Of a stretch of DNA of 64,000 bases, positions 44,640-57,173 are shown one piece after another. The notes below the pieces were generated by a model. That model worked only from the letters and a program-made list of their open reading frames with translations, searched no databases and had not been told where the DNA came from. The position numbers and the translations under genes are program-made. This DNA comes from Ophiobolus disseminans (lineage: Eukaryota; Ascomycota; Dothideomycetes; Pleosporales; Phaeosphaeriaceae): NCBI GenBank assembly GCA_010093685.1, contig MU006223.1:206908-270907 (forward strand), in the 5' to 3' direction. Position 1 is the stretch's first letter. Every line of letters starts with the position of its first letter.

Positions 44640-47522
44640 TCCGGATCTCTGGCACACTCGACGAGCCGTTTCGTGCATCTGGAAGACTATGATGACGGAA
44701 TGTCGTCTTTGAATGTCGACCATGGAACCCTTGGTAATCACCCGGAGCACCGCCTGCTGCTAAGCTCAATACTGGACTTGCCTGCACGCGGACTGCGGCT
44801 GTGACACTGTTCCAGGTCCATAACAATGTGACTATCTTGACTTGAACTCTTTCTTGAGAACAAAGTTGTAAGTTGCTCTTCATCCACTACAGATACAATG
44901 CTGACTTTATACAGCATACCAATGATTGACTATAGAAGCGCGTTAGAAGCTCTCATTCAATTGACGATCCGTGTTGTTTGTCAGTCGTAGGAATGTTTTT
45001 CTACAATCGGTTCCGCGGGTCTTGGTTCGATAACAACAAGGGGATATATGGTAGACTAGTCAAGCCTGAAACCAGTGTGGATACGTGAACGTCATGCTTG
45101 CACCACTTGATCGATGTAACGGGAGTTGGAGTCATTGTGATCGCGTAGCAATGTCACAGATGCAGTACCCTGTCGAGTTTAAGGGGATTCCCCGTTCAGT
45201 GCCAATGACCCAAGCGAGAGCCCAAAGCCGTGGTTCCTGGATAGTACCAGGTGTTGAGTTCCGGAAGGTCGGTTAGACATGGGTGACACACATCGCACTT
45301 GGGACGACCAATTGCCGGAATGGATTCCGACAATCTCTCCGCCAGAAAAACGCCTCTAGTACAAACCTACTAGATATCTCCCCTATATTAGACTCGGCGT
45401 GAGTGGTGAATCCGCCACGCCGCGTGTGGATAGACTGTATAGTCCGCTTCGGGCAATAATGAGGCCTGTGCTGCATGTATGGAAGCCAAGCAGCATGTTC
45501 TACAGGCGTTCTTTAGTTCGAGGGCAATAAGGTGAGCTACGTAGAGAGGATAGTCGGTTCATGCTGATGTTGTCGGCATGAATTGAACCCTGTCGAAGTC
45601 GCGGCCCGGTGTTGCAGCGATTGAAGGAAAAGGTCGCATGTCCTGTTTTCATCGCTTCATCAGATCGTGAATTTTGTCGGACAACCGACCGGCGAAAACT
45701 TCCAGATTTCACACTGCGCACTGCGCACTATCTACGTGCTGGAGCTGAGATTCGGCGTGGGTTGATGGCGTTGATGTGGAAGCGAGTGGCTTTTTGGTAG
45801 CCGTGTACCGGTAGAAGGGCCGAGGTGCGCGATGAAAGTTTCCCACGCGAGCTTGGCCCGTGCAGACGCACGGAAGGCCGATCCCAATCAAGATACCACC
45901 TCCGTGAACTACAATAGACCGCACCACCTAAGCACCACCTCGCTCAACAAATCGCTCACTTGGCTATGGCAGTTGTTTGTATCGCAAGTCGCTGTGCTGT
46001 GGATCCCTCTTCAAAGCCCACCACCTCTCGCCTCACAACGCGAGCTCGGGATCTCCTTCGCCTCGGGACTGTAGTCAGGTTCTCGCAGATCTTCCAAGCG
46101 AATTCTGGCCTGGGAACTCCCGTACGATCAACGAACTTATTTTCGGCAGCTAAGGAACGCGGCGAAAATCTGCTCTGCTCTTGGCCAATTGCCGATAGGG
46201 CTGGGAGAGAAAGGCCGAGGTCCAGGCGGGAGTCTGGTGACGCCTCTCACCAGCATCCTGCACCGCTATTATGGTGCCGTTAGTACGCAGCCGTAGAGTT
46301 TCAGCCTACTGCTGCAATGAGTCGCGAAGAGTCGGCAATTGCCATGGAACTTGCAAGCACTGCATCTTCTGTAACAATCGCGATGTCAGTTGGGCACACC
46401 TAGACTTTTGCAGCATATGCATATCACGCAGATCCCTCCATGAGCTCACCGTCAATAGACCAGAAACCCGAGTCTCGCCGATGGCTAGATACATTGGCTT
46501 TGTGCTATCTTATTCCTCATAGAACGCCGATGGGCTAAAAGACACCGCTCTTCGGCATCGCTTGTGGACATCACTTCTTCCAGAACGCTCTAGTCGACTC
46601 CGGCATCTAGCACATCGCGTTCCTGTCTCCGCGTTGCCAAAGCACACAAGAATCTGGGGTATTGACTACGGTATACTATCACACACCAGGTCCCGAACTT
46701 CTCTTCCAGAAAACGCCACGAAATGTCATTGATATCGGTTCATGTCACTAGACGCCACCCGCCCAAATTTCCGCATGTTACTCGCATTGGTGCTCGCGAC
46801 AAACGACTTTAGCAACATTACTGTTTACCTCGTCGATTAGGCGCACGACAAACGTCAAAATTTACTTTCGGCGATTGCCAGCAACTTGCACAGACCATGT
46901 CCTGTTGCTCTTAAAGATGTACTGCAGATCATTCCACCAGGACGGCGCATCAGGCTGGGCTCGCATGCAGCTAGACGACTCAGCACGTGTGCGCCCTGCA
47001 TCCTTCCCGCTCTCGACGCCCAAGCTTTTCATCGATACATCGCGAACCCCTTGGCTGCATCACACTACCGCAAGAGAAGGTGAGCATGTCACTCTCGATA
47101 GTGGCACTTTCCCAGCGACACGTGTCGGCAATGCACGTCAACTCAACAAGGTATTACGAGCTGCATTTGCCATTGGAAGGCTTTGTCGGTGTCAACTGTC
47201 CGTACGGCCTAACAGCAGCCTCTTCGGCAATCATCCATGACACTGCTGTTCGCATTGGCTCATGTCTTACAAGTGGAAGCGAACCGCGTCCTTGACGGAA
47301 GAGGTGTGGCTTGCTCCACTTCGCGTTTGAACCCAAACGCAATGCATAATGATCGTGACCCACTTGCCGCTTTCTAGGATATTTGGCGCGGCCCTCTTTC
47401 TGACTTGCGTATAGATCTTGCTCCGCTCCCTAGGCCCTGCGTCGGTCGTGTTCAATCCTCCATGCTCACCGGGGTGTCCGCTCAATTCTCTACTAGTCAT
47501 TAACCAGACAGCGACACTCATC
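44640..47522. other. 2.9-kb region without supported genes
   Basis: Only short frames (80-120 codons) without motifs. Two plus-strand frames of about 80 codons start with ATG or GTG (45832 and 46271), but nothing supports them. This gap marks the right edge of the polyketide cluster. Confidence 0.45.
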
Positions 47523-49007
47523 ATGGCCAGTGCTGCAGGTCTACTTCTGGAAGCAGATGCCCTCGTCCGTCGAGCTGGTGGACTCCATCCACCGAAAGAG
47601 GTTATCATGAGCTGGCCAAAACCGAACCACGTCGACCCCGAGGAACGAGGATGGGAAGCACCAATCCTTTTGTCGATCGCGCTGGGCATCACATTCCTTG
47701 TGTATGCTGCACGGATGTGGGCGCGACTTGTCGTTGCGAAGAACGCTGGCGTGGATGATATAATAATGGCGATAGCGATGCTGCCGTTATTTGGCTTGAC
47801 CATATCCGTTATCTTAGGTACATTCTTCAACTATGCAACGGTGCTTTCGCTGACTGGTCGAAGGAATAAAGGTGTATGGATTTCAATGGCATGCCTGGGA
47901 TCAAACCGACGCCAGTCACATCACCACCCGAGAGGTAGCATACCCTGCTAGAATATTCAAGACGCCCAGCTAACCTCTCAGATGACAATGTCTATCGAGC
48001 TCAACTACCTGGTCTCGACAACTTTGATCAAGATCTCCATACTTTGCTTCTATCGTCGCCTAACCGGATCTCTGAAAAACGGGTTCGTGAGTTGGGTGTG
48101 GGGAGCAATCATCAGCTGTGTTCTTTACGGAGTCATATTCACATTCCTCATTCTCTTTACATGCACGCCAGTCGTTGGATACTTTCACCTTTTCGACAAG
48201 GCGTGGAGAGCAAAGAATGAACTTTCGTGTCGCAACGAAGGCGCCATTGTCGTGGCATGTGCTATCATCAGCACGCTACAAGATCTCGTTATCTGTCTAC
48301 TGCCAGTATTCTTGGTGTGGAACCTCAAGATGTCGAAGCGGCAGAAGGCTGCTCTTTGCGGCATCTTTGGACTCGGCATGGTTACGTCTGTATGCGGAAT
48401 TCTTCGAACATATTACGCAACATATGTGTATTTTTGTAAGTGTGACCGCAACCAAAAGAACCCCATTCGGTCCTAACACTTAGAAGACACGTACGATATT
48501 ACATGGTATGCGTACCCTGGCTGGGTCTGGACCGCGCTGGAGGCCGATCTTGGCATGATCTGCGCATCCGCACCCGCGCTGAAAGTGTTCTTCAAGCGCT
48601 ACTTCTCCGTGTCCAATTCAAATGGCGGCTACACCCGGTCCGGAAGCAACCACGGACAAATCCAGATGTCGTCGCGAACGCCAGGCAGACCACAGCTTAC
48701 CACTTTCTCGGCAACTGCATCGCGCGTGCGCCCAGAGGACAGGGACGATTCCGATCTGCCTTTCGCGGGTATCAAGGTCAGCCAGGGCTTGGACGTCCAC
48801 GTCGAAGAAAGAGATGATATGAGCCAAAAAAGCTTTGCTAGTACCCGGAATCTCACGGCGCTCCCAAAGTCGGATAAGGAAGCGTGGAATGGCTCCAGCG
48901 ACTGGAAGCAAGGTTGTCGGACCGTCTGCGCTGCACTCAAACCGGGCAGTCGCAGCAATTCACAAAGTCATGGCTCCGAACGAGACCTGGAACGAGGGCA
49001 TGCGTAG
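47523..49007 (+). CDS. Fungal rhodopsin-domain integral membrane protein
   Basis: Exons 47523-47817, 47864-47934, 47982-48435 and 48487-49007 encode 446 aa. Seven hydrophobic segments can be followed, with family marks Y-A-A-R-M-W-A-R in the first, Y-G-F-Q-W-H-A-W after the first intron, T-L-I-K-I-S-I-L-C-F-Y-R-R-L in the third and W-T-A-L-E-A-D-L-G-M-I-C-A-S near the last. The cytosolic tail is Ser-rich. This fungal family (PF20684 type) has no proven ligand, and no retinal-binding Lys could be assigned. Plasma membrane location inferred. No cluster operator upstream. Confidence 0.88.
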
Positions 49008-49674
49008 AGGCCAAGCTTTGGATGGTTTCCAGCTTACACTGGCCTCTTTTTGCTACTTTCATGTCATTTTTGCAAGCATACTTCGGTTCTTTATCGATAC
49101 CCCCCTTTCACGACATCTCTTTTAATCGTCTCTTGGTCGGATCTGGTGCACAGATTGTAACAACATGGATTGGCTCGGAATGGATAGGCTCAGGTTCAAC
49201 GTACACACACACGAGGCATGGCTGGTTCTCGGATGGAGAAATTTTGTTATTTAGCATGACACGCGCTCTGGGTGTCAGGAAGGGAATCCTGACTCGACAC
49301 CTTGGCGAACAACAAGTCGGTCGCGGGACACGACATTTTACACAATCAGTACTTTACACGACATGTTCTTGTACTAACGCCTTTCTGTTCTGATCTCTCG
49401 AGATACAAACGATGCTAGCGGCTGCTATTGACCATGGTTCGATCCGGGAGAAGCTCCGGCGGGGTGAGGAGGGACCTCGGGAAGAAGTCCAAGCGAAACC
49501 CGGGCTCCAGCTTCAAAGCGTTTGTGCCTCGATGCTCACGCTTCAGTTCTTTGGACTTGGTGCACATTTGAGCTCGAAGACCGCATAGCCTTCGCTCTCC
49601 GCAATCTATCTTTGTCGCCCTTCAAGTACAAACCCTCGCGTGGGCTGGTCATCATCCAGCGTCAATCTCTCACG
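49008..49674. other. Intergenic, no supported gene
   Basis: Upstream of the nitrilase. The nitrilase frame is open back to a non-ATG codon at 49522, but the conserved start is 49675. Confidence 0.5.
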
Positions 49675-50931
49675 ATGCCACAGAAACTCAAGCTCGCATC
49701 CGCGCAGTCGCGAACGCTCGACACAACTGCCGAAACGCTCAAAGCCCTCGAGGCCACTACCAAGCGCGCCGCCTCCCAAGGCATTGACATGATACTCTTC
49801 CCCGAGGCATACCTCGGAGGCTACCCACGAACATGTAGCTTCGGTGCAGCTGTCGGCGCCCGCGCCCCAGAAGGACGCGAGCAGTTCCTGCACTACTTCC
49901 ACGATGCGGTAGACCTGGGCGATACACCAGCTGGGGCAGGACAAGACTGGGTAGACAAGAAGCTGGAGCTACCCAGGGGAAAGACATTCCGGGGCGACGG
50001 CGTGCGCGAAGACCTGGAGCGAATAGCACGAGAAACGGGTGTATTTGTCGTGACGGGGCTGGTGGAGCGATGCGCCGGGACACTCTACTGCGGCGTCGTC
50101 TTCATCTGTCCCAAGCTCGGCGTGCTGGGCAAGAGGCGAAAAGTCATGCCGACCGGCTCGGAGCGCCTGATCTGGGGCCAAGGAACCGCGTCGACGCTTC
50201 GTGCGATGACAACGGAAATAAAGGGCGTCAGACTGACCATCGGATCTGCGATATGCTGGGAGAACTACATGCCCATGCTGCGACAGAGCTTGTATAGCCA
50301 GAACGTCAACCTCTGGTTCGCACCAACGGCAGACGCGAGAGATACGTGGGAATCGCTGATGCGCACTGTCGGCTGCGAGGGAAGATGTTTCGTCATCAGC
50401 GCGAATCAATGTGTTAGGAAGAAACATCTGCCGGAGTGGATCACTGGCGCAAAGAGGCAAGACGTTCCGGTCCGCAGCAATGGCGACGAGGACAAGCCGC
50501 CGGCGAGAACTAGTGGGAGAAGGAGGAGGAGCACCATCCATGGTACCGAAGACGGCCACGAGATTTGTATCCCTATCATCGAAGACGAAGAACAAGAGAC
50601 TGCTCAAGACAACGATACTTCCGCCATCGCTTCATCCCCCCGCTCCGACCCGCTCACCACCAATCCCTTCCAAACAGCCACTACACAACACCAGACCTCA
50701 TCCGACGGCGACGACTTCGTCAGCCGCGGCGGCTCGTGCATCATATCCCCGCTCGGCGAAGTCCTCACCGGCCCGCTGTGGGAAGTCGAAGACGAGCTGC
50801 TAGTCGCGGACGTCGATTTCGAAGACTGCGAGAGAGGCAGGCTGGATTTCGATTCTGGAGGCAGTTACTCGCGCAGCGATCAGTTCAAACTGAGCGTTGA
50901 GGGACTGGACTTAGCGCCGCCGCCGTTTTGA
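49675..50931 (+). CDS. Nitrilase-family C-N hydrolase
   Basis: Single exon, 418 aa from ATG 49675. The catalytic triad is in place: Glu44 in F-P-E-A-Y-L-G-G-Y-P, Lys156 in R-K-V-M-P-T and Cys194 in A-I-C-W-E-N. Nitrilases hydrolyse nitriles to acids and ammonia, often as spiral oligomers. An unusual low-complexity insert of about 100 residues rich in Arg, Glu, Asp and Ser lies between the core and the final G-G-S-C-I-I-S-P-L-G-E strand, making it longer than the usual 320-370 aa. Cytosolic. Confidence 0.92.
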   Translation: MPQKLKLASAQSRTLDTTAETLKALEATTKRAASQGIDMILFPEAYLGGYPRTCSFGAAVGARAPEGREQFLHYFHDAVDLGDTPAGAGQDWVDKKLELPRGKTFRGDGVREDLERIARETGVFVVTGLVERCAGTLYCGVVFICPKLGVLGKRRKVMPTGSERLIWGQGTASTLRAMTTEIKGVRLTIGSAICWENYMPMLRQSLYSQNVNLWFAPTADARDTWESLMRTVGCEGRCFVISANQCVRKKHLPEWITGAKRQDVPVRSNGDEDKPPARTSGRRRRSTIHGTEDGHEICIPIIEDEEQETAQDNDTSAIASSPRSDPLTTNPFQTATTQHQTSSDGDDFVSRGGSCIISPLGEVLTGPLWEVEDELLVADVDFEDCERGRLDFDSGGSYSRSDQFKLSVEGLDLAPPPF

Positions 50932-50945
50932 ATATGGCGTTGTGT

Positions 50946-50971
50946 AGTACCAAGTACCAAGTACCAAGTAC
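50946..50971. repeat. AGTACCA tandem repeat
   Basis: 3.7 perfect copies of the 7-bp unit AGTACCA just after the nitrilase stop. Confidence 0.9.
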
Positions 50972-52212
50972 AGCATAAGCATTATTTTGGTAGTTATCTC
51001 TCTTTGTCTAATACATTAACAATGCCATTACATCCCTTCTTATCCTCCTCCTTTCATGTACACACACCCTCCATCCCTTCGTACTATACACGTTCATACA
51101 GTATGCGGCTCCTCCACTCGGTACACACGCTTCCACCGCCTCACATACGGACACCTCATACGCACGCCCCGCTTCCCCTCCACCGCTTGCGCAAGTACCT
51201 GCCTCGCCTCTTCCCCCTCCTCTTCCCTCTCACCCATTTCTTCCCCATGCCCCATATGCTTCGCATCCCACCTGCACACACAATTCCGCGCCTTCAAAGC
51301 CGAGTGCGAACGCGTCGCTCACAAAAGCAACCAGCCTTTGATTGTAATCTTGGAGCACGCAAAGGCCACGTACGACGCGCGGGAGAAGCCGGACTGCAAG
51401 CGCTGGTATGATGTTGAGCTGGGCTTGGTAAGGTGTAGGGATGTTTGTAGGGAGAGGTATAAGTGGGTGGCGGGGGGTGGAGGGGTGATGAAGAGGGATG
51501 TGGGGTGGATGGGGATGGGGTTGGGGTTGGGCCGACGATCTAGGCCGTAAATGAACGATTGAATATATGCTGTTAGTAAGTATGAAGTTTTAGTACACAA
51601 CAGCCTGTCTACATGTATGAAAGTCAACGGTAACATGTTCTCTCGAGTATTGGTCCGATCAAAATAGACACGAATTGTAAAATTAGCAGTGCCTCATTTG
51701 GTCCCACAACATGACCAAACAGGTTATCATGTAGACTCGCGAGGTGTAGCAACTACGCTCACAGTATCAACCACAAAGTACAGCCGTGACTTTTGAGACC
51801 GTGGAATCGAAAAACGGCCTGAGGCGAGCAACGAGAGATTTGTGCTCGAAATGTGCTTCAATTTTCTCCGCTTAGCACGGATGCACTCTCGAGTAGAGAC
51901 TTTTGCCGTCTGACCATCCTTGCCCACGCAGCTACTGTGTCTGCAAGAATGCGGTGCTGAACTGCTTGATTCGGCGTATCCGTTCGACTCCTCGTTTGAT
52001 CTATCTTGCGGTGATAGGATAACGAAGCCCTGTTCGCTGTCTATGGCTGCTTGTCCACATGTGTGCAGTGATCTTCCTGTGTCACGGGGTTGTTATGTGC
52101 CTGCTTGGTTTGACTGAGGAGCCGTAGCAAAAGAGCTGCTTGTGTGTGAGCTTGCGCAACTGGGCTGAGGTTGGGCTTGCGTTACTCCGTCATCGGTCGA
52201 GGTAGGTGCAAG
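50972..52212. other. Intergenic, possible small gene remnant near 51280-51500
   Basis: A plus frame of 164 codons (51056-51550) is Pro/Ser/His-rich at first, then has a charged segment of about 60 residues with several Cys that looks more protein-like. The start, splice sites and family cannot be fixed, so I do not call a gene. Confidence 0.3.
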
Positions 52213-52896
52213 CTACGGAGGTGTGTTTGAGGCTGTTAGACGAGCTCGTGCTAGTTCCACTTCACGTCTTTGCACCTTTAGTCTTGTAGCCTCGCTGTTC
52301 TCTGCCCTGTTGCCGTCGACGACGACCTCTTTGGTCAGGATCGTACTGTCATTATGGTTGGACTGTAGAGCAGCCTCGTGACCCGAGCCCGTCTCCAAAT
52401 AGCTTTCATTGAAGTTGCGCTCAACGGTTATGGCTGGTCTCGAATTCATGGTCGATGTACATGATAAGGGTTTGATACTCTGTTGATCGATAATTGTGCG
52501 AATAGCAAAAAGGGCATCGTTGTTTGCTTGCAACATATAAAGTTGGAGCAGTTTCTGCTTCTTATCGAGAGTTTCGAACGCTGCTTTGATCTTGTTCTGA
52601 GCTGTGAGCGCGGTCCAGTTGTATCCAAACCGTCGCTTGGGGAGAAGCAGACTCAGGATCTCGCACGCGAGCCCCGAGATGTCGATCAGGATGGGCAAGA
52701 TAGGATCGGTGTCCTGAATGTTCTGGTCGGTAAGACGCTTAATGACGCCCAGTAATAAGCCGACGTTCTTCTCCTCGTTGCGGTAGACGGAATCGCCGGT
52801 GTTGAGTTCAGTGTACAATTGTTGCAGATAGCGGATGGAAGAAAAGCTATATGCGACCAGCTGGGAGACACTCGCGGCGCCCGCAATCACCTCCAT
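52213..52896 (-). CDS. SesA/NACHT N-terminal-like domain protein
   Basis: Single exon, 228 aa from ATG 52896, chosen because related fungal proteins start with M-E-V. The first 130 residues are helical, with A-G-A-A-S-V-S-Q-L-V and a second amphipathic block (N-V-G-L-L-L-G-V-I-K-R-L), as in N-terminal domains of NOD-like or HET-type incompatibility proteins. No NACHT, ankyrin or lipase partner follows. The C-terminal third is polar and coiled. It may be a stand-alone signalling domain or a truncated receptor. An alternative ATG at 52962 adds 22 residues. Confidence 0.6.
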   Translation of the reverse strand: MEVIAGAASVSQLVAYSFSSIRYLQQLYTELNTGDSVYRNEEKNVGLLLGVIKRLTDQNIQDTDPILPILIDISGLACEILSLLLPKRRFGYNWTALTAQNKIKAAFETLDKKQKLLQLYMLQANNDALFAIRTIIDQQSIKPLSCTSTMNSRPAITVERNFNESYLETGSGHEAALQSNHNDSTILTKEVVVDGNRAENSEATRLKVQRREVELARARLTASNTPP

Positions 52897-53458
52897 CTTT
52901 GTGAACCCACAAGGCTCGTTTGGGGGATAAGCTATAGAAGGTGGGTGGGCGGGGAACGCCATCGTTGACGTGGCGTAGTTAGTGAACAGCTCACCGGTGC
53001 CGAGCAGACTGAGCAAGTGACAGCCAATCACGTCTTGCTACCATGACCTGTCGTGAATCGTGCTAAATAATCAACCAGGCTGAGTTCGGACATCCTATAC
53101 TGTTATCCAGTGGTAATTCTTCCCACGTGCGTGTCAGGCGTACTTGGGGGCAGACTCGAGGCTTTCCAGGCTGCATAACTTTATTGGTCCATGCTCATCA
53201 GTACGTCGCCCAATGATGGAGCCTTGAAATAACGTGACCCATGTTTACACCCGAATGTGTAAGCCTCGGTACATAAGGCAGGAGTTGCCTATGATTGTAC
53301 AATATGTTTGATCGTATGTCGTATACTGCGTTTTGAACTTCAAGCTCAATAGCTCACTAGAGGTGGGACGGCTCAAGAGATGTGTCTAGTGATTCGTGCT
53401 CAACTGGTGATGGAACGGATCATGGAGCGTGTGACATCCAGGTTCTTTAGTTCTTGGC

Positions 53459-53878
53459 ATGGCAACGCCGTGCGTTATTCCGTATCTCTCTCCTTCTTTC
53501 TGTCCATCCCCTAGATCTGAGGCCCCGATGGACATCCAGAGTAATGCCGACATCTCATCTCAGCCATCGAACGCCACAAATGATCGGACAGGCTCGACAG
53601 CCACTACAACAAGTCAGGTCATTGCTTTGTCGATCAGTAGAAGCCCATCTGCACCCACGCCCACCTCACCTTTGCGTGCCGTCGTCACCCGACGTCCAAC
53701 ACCCGCACCAGTAACATCACATGCCGTGCTTCCACCGGGCGCCAGCTGTACACACAACACGCAGTGTGGTCCAAATGACTGCTATACACAGCTCGGGATT
53801 ACAACGACATGTAGCTGCCCACGCCCCTTCGGATTCGAGGATATCCATGCGCTATCAGCGGGAATATCGCATGCCTGA
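53459..53878 (+). CDS. Small Ser/Thr/Pro-rich protein with EGF-like cysteines (weak)
   Basis: 139 codons from an ATG. The first 95 residues are rich in Ser, Thr and Pro. The end has six Cys in about 30 residues (G-A-S-C, Q-C-G-P-N-D-C, C-S-C-P), like a small EGF-type module. There is no clear signal peptide, and the frame ends soon after the module, so exons may be missing. Weak evidence. Confidence 0.25.
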   Translation: MATPCVIPYLSPSFCPSPRSEAPMDIQSNADISSQPSNATNDRTGSTATTTSQVIALSISRSPSAPTPTSPLRAVVTRRPTPAPVTSHAVLPPGASCTHNTQCGPNDCYTQLGITTTCSCPRPFGFEDIHALSAGISHA

Positions 53879-55126
53879 ATCCGTACAAATGCGTAATGGT
53901 GGGGGTGAACACATGCATGTAATGCTACACAGGACCGGTGTAAATGTGGCACAGCATACGCTCATAATGGCGCGGCGCATCAACTTTCACCGGAGTTGAC
54001 AGGCCTGTACAAATGCAGGTACTGTGTAGTAACCCACTTTAGGTATCTTGTTATTTTTCCTCTTCGGACTGGTCGTGTAAGACGATGCACATTAGATGGC
54101 GCTCTGCAGCAAAGAATTAGGCCAATGAATGCTTTCAGTGTGTACTTTCTCACGCCACCTGACCTTGCGCTCCATATGAGCCACGATGCCGCCATTAGCT
54201 AAAGAGCTACATCGAGGAGACCGTTGGCGGTAAAGGGTTATGTGCAAAGCATGTCGGAAGAAGATGCTGCCCTTTGGTCTCGAAAAGAAGTCGTTCGTGT
54301 TCGTGGACCACGATTGTTCGGACGGAGGGAAGGAAGGAACCTTCGAAAATGCTAGGCTTGAAAGGGAATACGGTAGTGCGCGCTCCCATCGCAGTCGCTC
54401 TTCGAACACCCATCAAGTCTTGCTTCGTGCAGCAAGTACACTCCCAGAACGCAGTTACCCTGAAGAATATGCACTTTCAGGTGGAGTGATCGGAGATTTG
54501 GACCGCAGCACAAACCAAACACAACACTACAGCCTCCTGGCGCATACGACGGAAACTGGCAAGGTTGTTATAAATTGACCCGATTGGTTAATAGTGGCAG
54601 CGAGCCAATAAAAACTCCTTGTCACTTCTTAAACACCCCTGCGAGTTTCCGTCGCATGTGATAACCTGATGTACGTACCCATACACATCATGTCCCATCA
54701 ACTCTGTCATCTGATCGAACAACCTACTCCACACCCATGAACGTCAAAGACTCAAGTCGTTACCATGTCGACCGAATTTGGGGACGTTGTGTAGCGGGAG
54801 TATCTGAACGGGTACCCACTCGACGTGAAGAGCCGCAATCCCCACAGATAATTTATCAGCCATCCATCGCTCACGCATCCTGCCTTTACTGTCCTGTATA
54901 GGTTCTGTTGCAAATATGTGTCGTAACACGTAGCCCAGGACGCGAGCCCAGGATGCGACAAACTTTGACGTGGAGAAAGAGTCAAGCGGAATAGCGTGCA
55001 ATGAGCCATGGTATTTAAACCGGTATTTCTCGTTCGCAGTTTTGATACCTAGCATCAGTCGACCAGACTGGTTTTCCCCATCTTTTTGAGCGTATCTAAG
55101 CGTTGCCAATTACATCAATCTTCAAT
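53879..55126. other. Intergenic, no supported gene
   Basis: Upstream of the DHA2 transporter. Overlapping short frames, none with a motif. Confidence 0.5.
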
Positions 55127-57124
55127 ATGTCCCAGCACGAACTCACCCACATCGCCAAAGCCGCCAGCGAACCTCTCCATCACCATCCTCCCTCGCCACC
55201 AACAATTCCCACATACAATGAACCACCATCAAGCCACGCATCCGAAGCCCCATCTCCTACTACAATCTCACCCAAGAAGCTCTACCTCATTATCGGCTCC
55301 CTCTACCTAGGCACCTTCCTCGTCGCACTCGACACAACCATCATCAACACCGCCCTGCCAGCGATAACCACCGACTTCCACGCTCTCGACGACCTTGCCT
55401 GGTATGGAAGTGCGTATCTGCTCGCACTCACGGCACTGCAGCCGACGTTTGGGAAGTTGTATAAAGTCTTCGGTATTAAGATGTTGTATCTCGCAAGTAT
55501 CGCTCTCTTCGAAGGTAATCATCTTTTCGCAGACACGGATTCGCTGTGGCTAATGCATTTTGTAGTTGGCTCGATAGTTTGCGCCACAGCTCCGTCATCG
55601 CTGATCTTCATCATCGGCCGGGCAGTGGCGGGCTGCGGAGCCGCAGGCCTGATGCAGGGGGCGTTCGCGATTGTCGTCAAAACTGTGCCGTTGTCGCGGC
55701 GGCCGTTCTACTTCGGTATATTCGTGAGCGCTTTCGGTGTTAGTATTGGTGTTGGACCGGTGCTGGGTGGTTTCTTTGCCGATCGAGGGATGTGGAGGTG
55801 GTGTTTCTGGATGTGAGTACTTGTCAGGAAGATTGAAGTCGGGAGCTGATGAAGCTATAGTAACTTGCCACTCGGTATAATTGTCTTTCTGCTTGTCGCG
55901 ATGTTCTTGAAGCTGCGGAAGACTGATCGCTCGAAAGTATACACATCTTGCAGTACACGTCAGTTTCTTCACCAGCTCGACCTTGGAGGCAGCGTCCTAT
56001 TGATTGGTTCCATGTGTTGCTTATTCACGGCAATGCAGATAGGAGGACAAGGTCTTCCTTGGACCTCACCAAAGATCATTGGTCTGTTTACCGGCTTCGG
56101 AGTCTTGCTGGCACTTTTCCTCCTGGTCGAGTGGCGGATGGGGGAAGATGCCTCCATACCTTTCGTAATCCTCAGACAGCGCTCCATCGCTTTCGGGGTA
56201 ATTTACTTACTTCTGTCCGCCATGCCAAACTTCTCGGTATGTCTGCATTCGATCCATGCACGCGGAGCGAGGCTGATAGCAATAGTATAGTGTTTACATT
56301 CCGATGTATTTCCAGGCGGCGAGAGGGTTCAGCGCTCAAAGGAGTGGCGCGGAGTTACTCTTCCTGGCGTTGACTCAGATCCTGGTGGTCGTTGTGGTTG
56401 GAGGTATTGTGTCGAGAGTTGGGTACTATGTGAGTCACTCGAGCAGGATAGCGGAATTGTTACTCATCTCGATAGACGCCTTTCATTATCGTTGGCACTG
56501 CCTTGAGCGTGGTACGTTACTCTCTTTCATATCGTGGGTACGAACTGAATTCGCTAACAATAAATCACATAGGTCGGCTCCGGATTGATAATTTCACTCA
56601 ATCTCAGCGCGACCCACGTGGCGTGGGCGAGTTACTTCGTCATCTGCGGGCTAGGCACCGGCATTGCAATCAATCTGCCGTATACGGCCGTATCCACTGT
56701 TCTGAAAGAGGAAGATATGGTCACAGGAAACGGTGAGTTAGCTACGACCTCTTTTGACTCAATCTTTAGTTGACCGCCCTCATTAGCCTTGCTACAGTTC
56801 ACTTTCCAGCTTGGCGGCGCCCTCAGCCTTTGCATATCACAAACTCTGTTTGTAGACAAGTTGATCTCGGAGCGGAGATCCCAACTTCTAGATACATCAG
56901 CGAAAGTGATCGTCGTCACGGGCGTGTCCGACTTGCCTGGTCTGGCGTCATCGTCGAAAGATGGGTATTTGCTGAGGTCATCATATCAGAGTGCAGTGCG
57001 CGAGGTGTTCATTTTCTTGCTGGTGGCTAACGGATTAGCATTTCTAGCCTCTTTCGGATTTGAGCATAAGAATGTGAGAAAAGTTCAAGCAGAGTCCAAG
57101 GAGGAAGTAGATATTGTCGTGTAA
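55127..57124 (+). CDS. MFS multidrug transporter, DHA2 family (14 TM)
   Basis: Seven exons (55127-55514, 55566-55812, 55861-56236, 56286-56429, 56476-56511, 56573-56732, 56787-57124) encode 562 aa. The first membrane segment has the DHA2 mark A-L-D-T-T-I-I-N-T-A-L-P-A-I, followed by W-Y-G-S-A-Y-L-L. A later segment has G-V-G-P-V-L-G-G and then W-R-W-C-F-W-I-N-L-P-L-G. About 14 hydrophobic segments in total. Exon 5 is only 36 nt. Such pumps export drugs or secondary metabolites at the plasma membrane. No cluster operator was seen upstream, and it is 11 kb from the PKS cluster, so a role there is not supported. Confidence 0.92.
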
Positions 57125-57173
57125 ATTATCAATGTAGCGTAGTTCACATCTGCAAATACAGAAGGTTGTAGTT

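Noticed and set aside
44640..47522. Several 80-120 codon frames
   Set aside because: No motifs, mostly non-ATG starts, overlapping in several frames; no sign of selection can be judged from one sequence.
49434..49455. tRNA-like B box (GGTTCGATCCG)
   Set aside because: The flanking bases do not form a T stem, and no A box lies at the right distance upstream.
51056..51550. 164-codon plus frame after the nitrilase
   Set aside because: Low-complexity first half, no start or splice support; only a short charged segment looks protein-like.
55127..57124. DHA2 pump as the exporter of the polyketide
   Set aside because: It is 11 kb beyond the last operator and none was seen in its promoter. Family membership alone is not enough.
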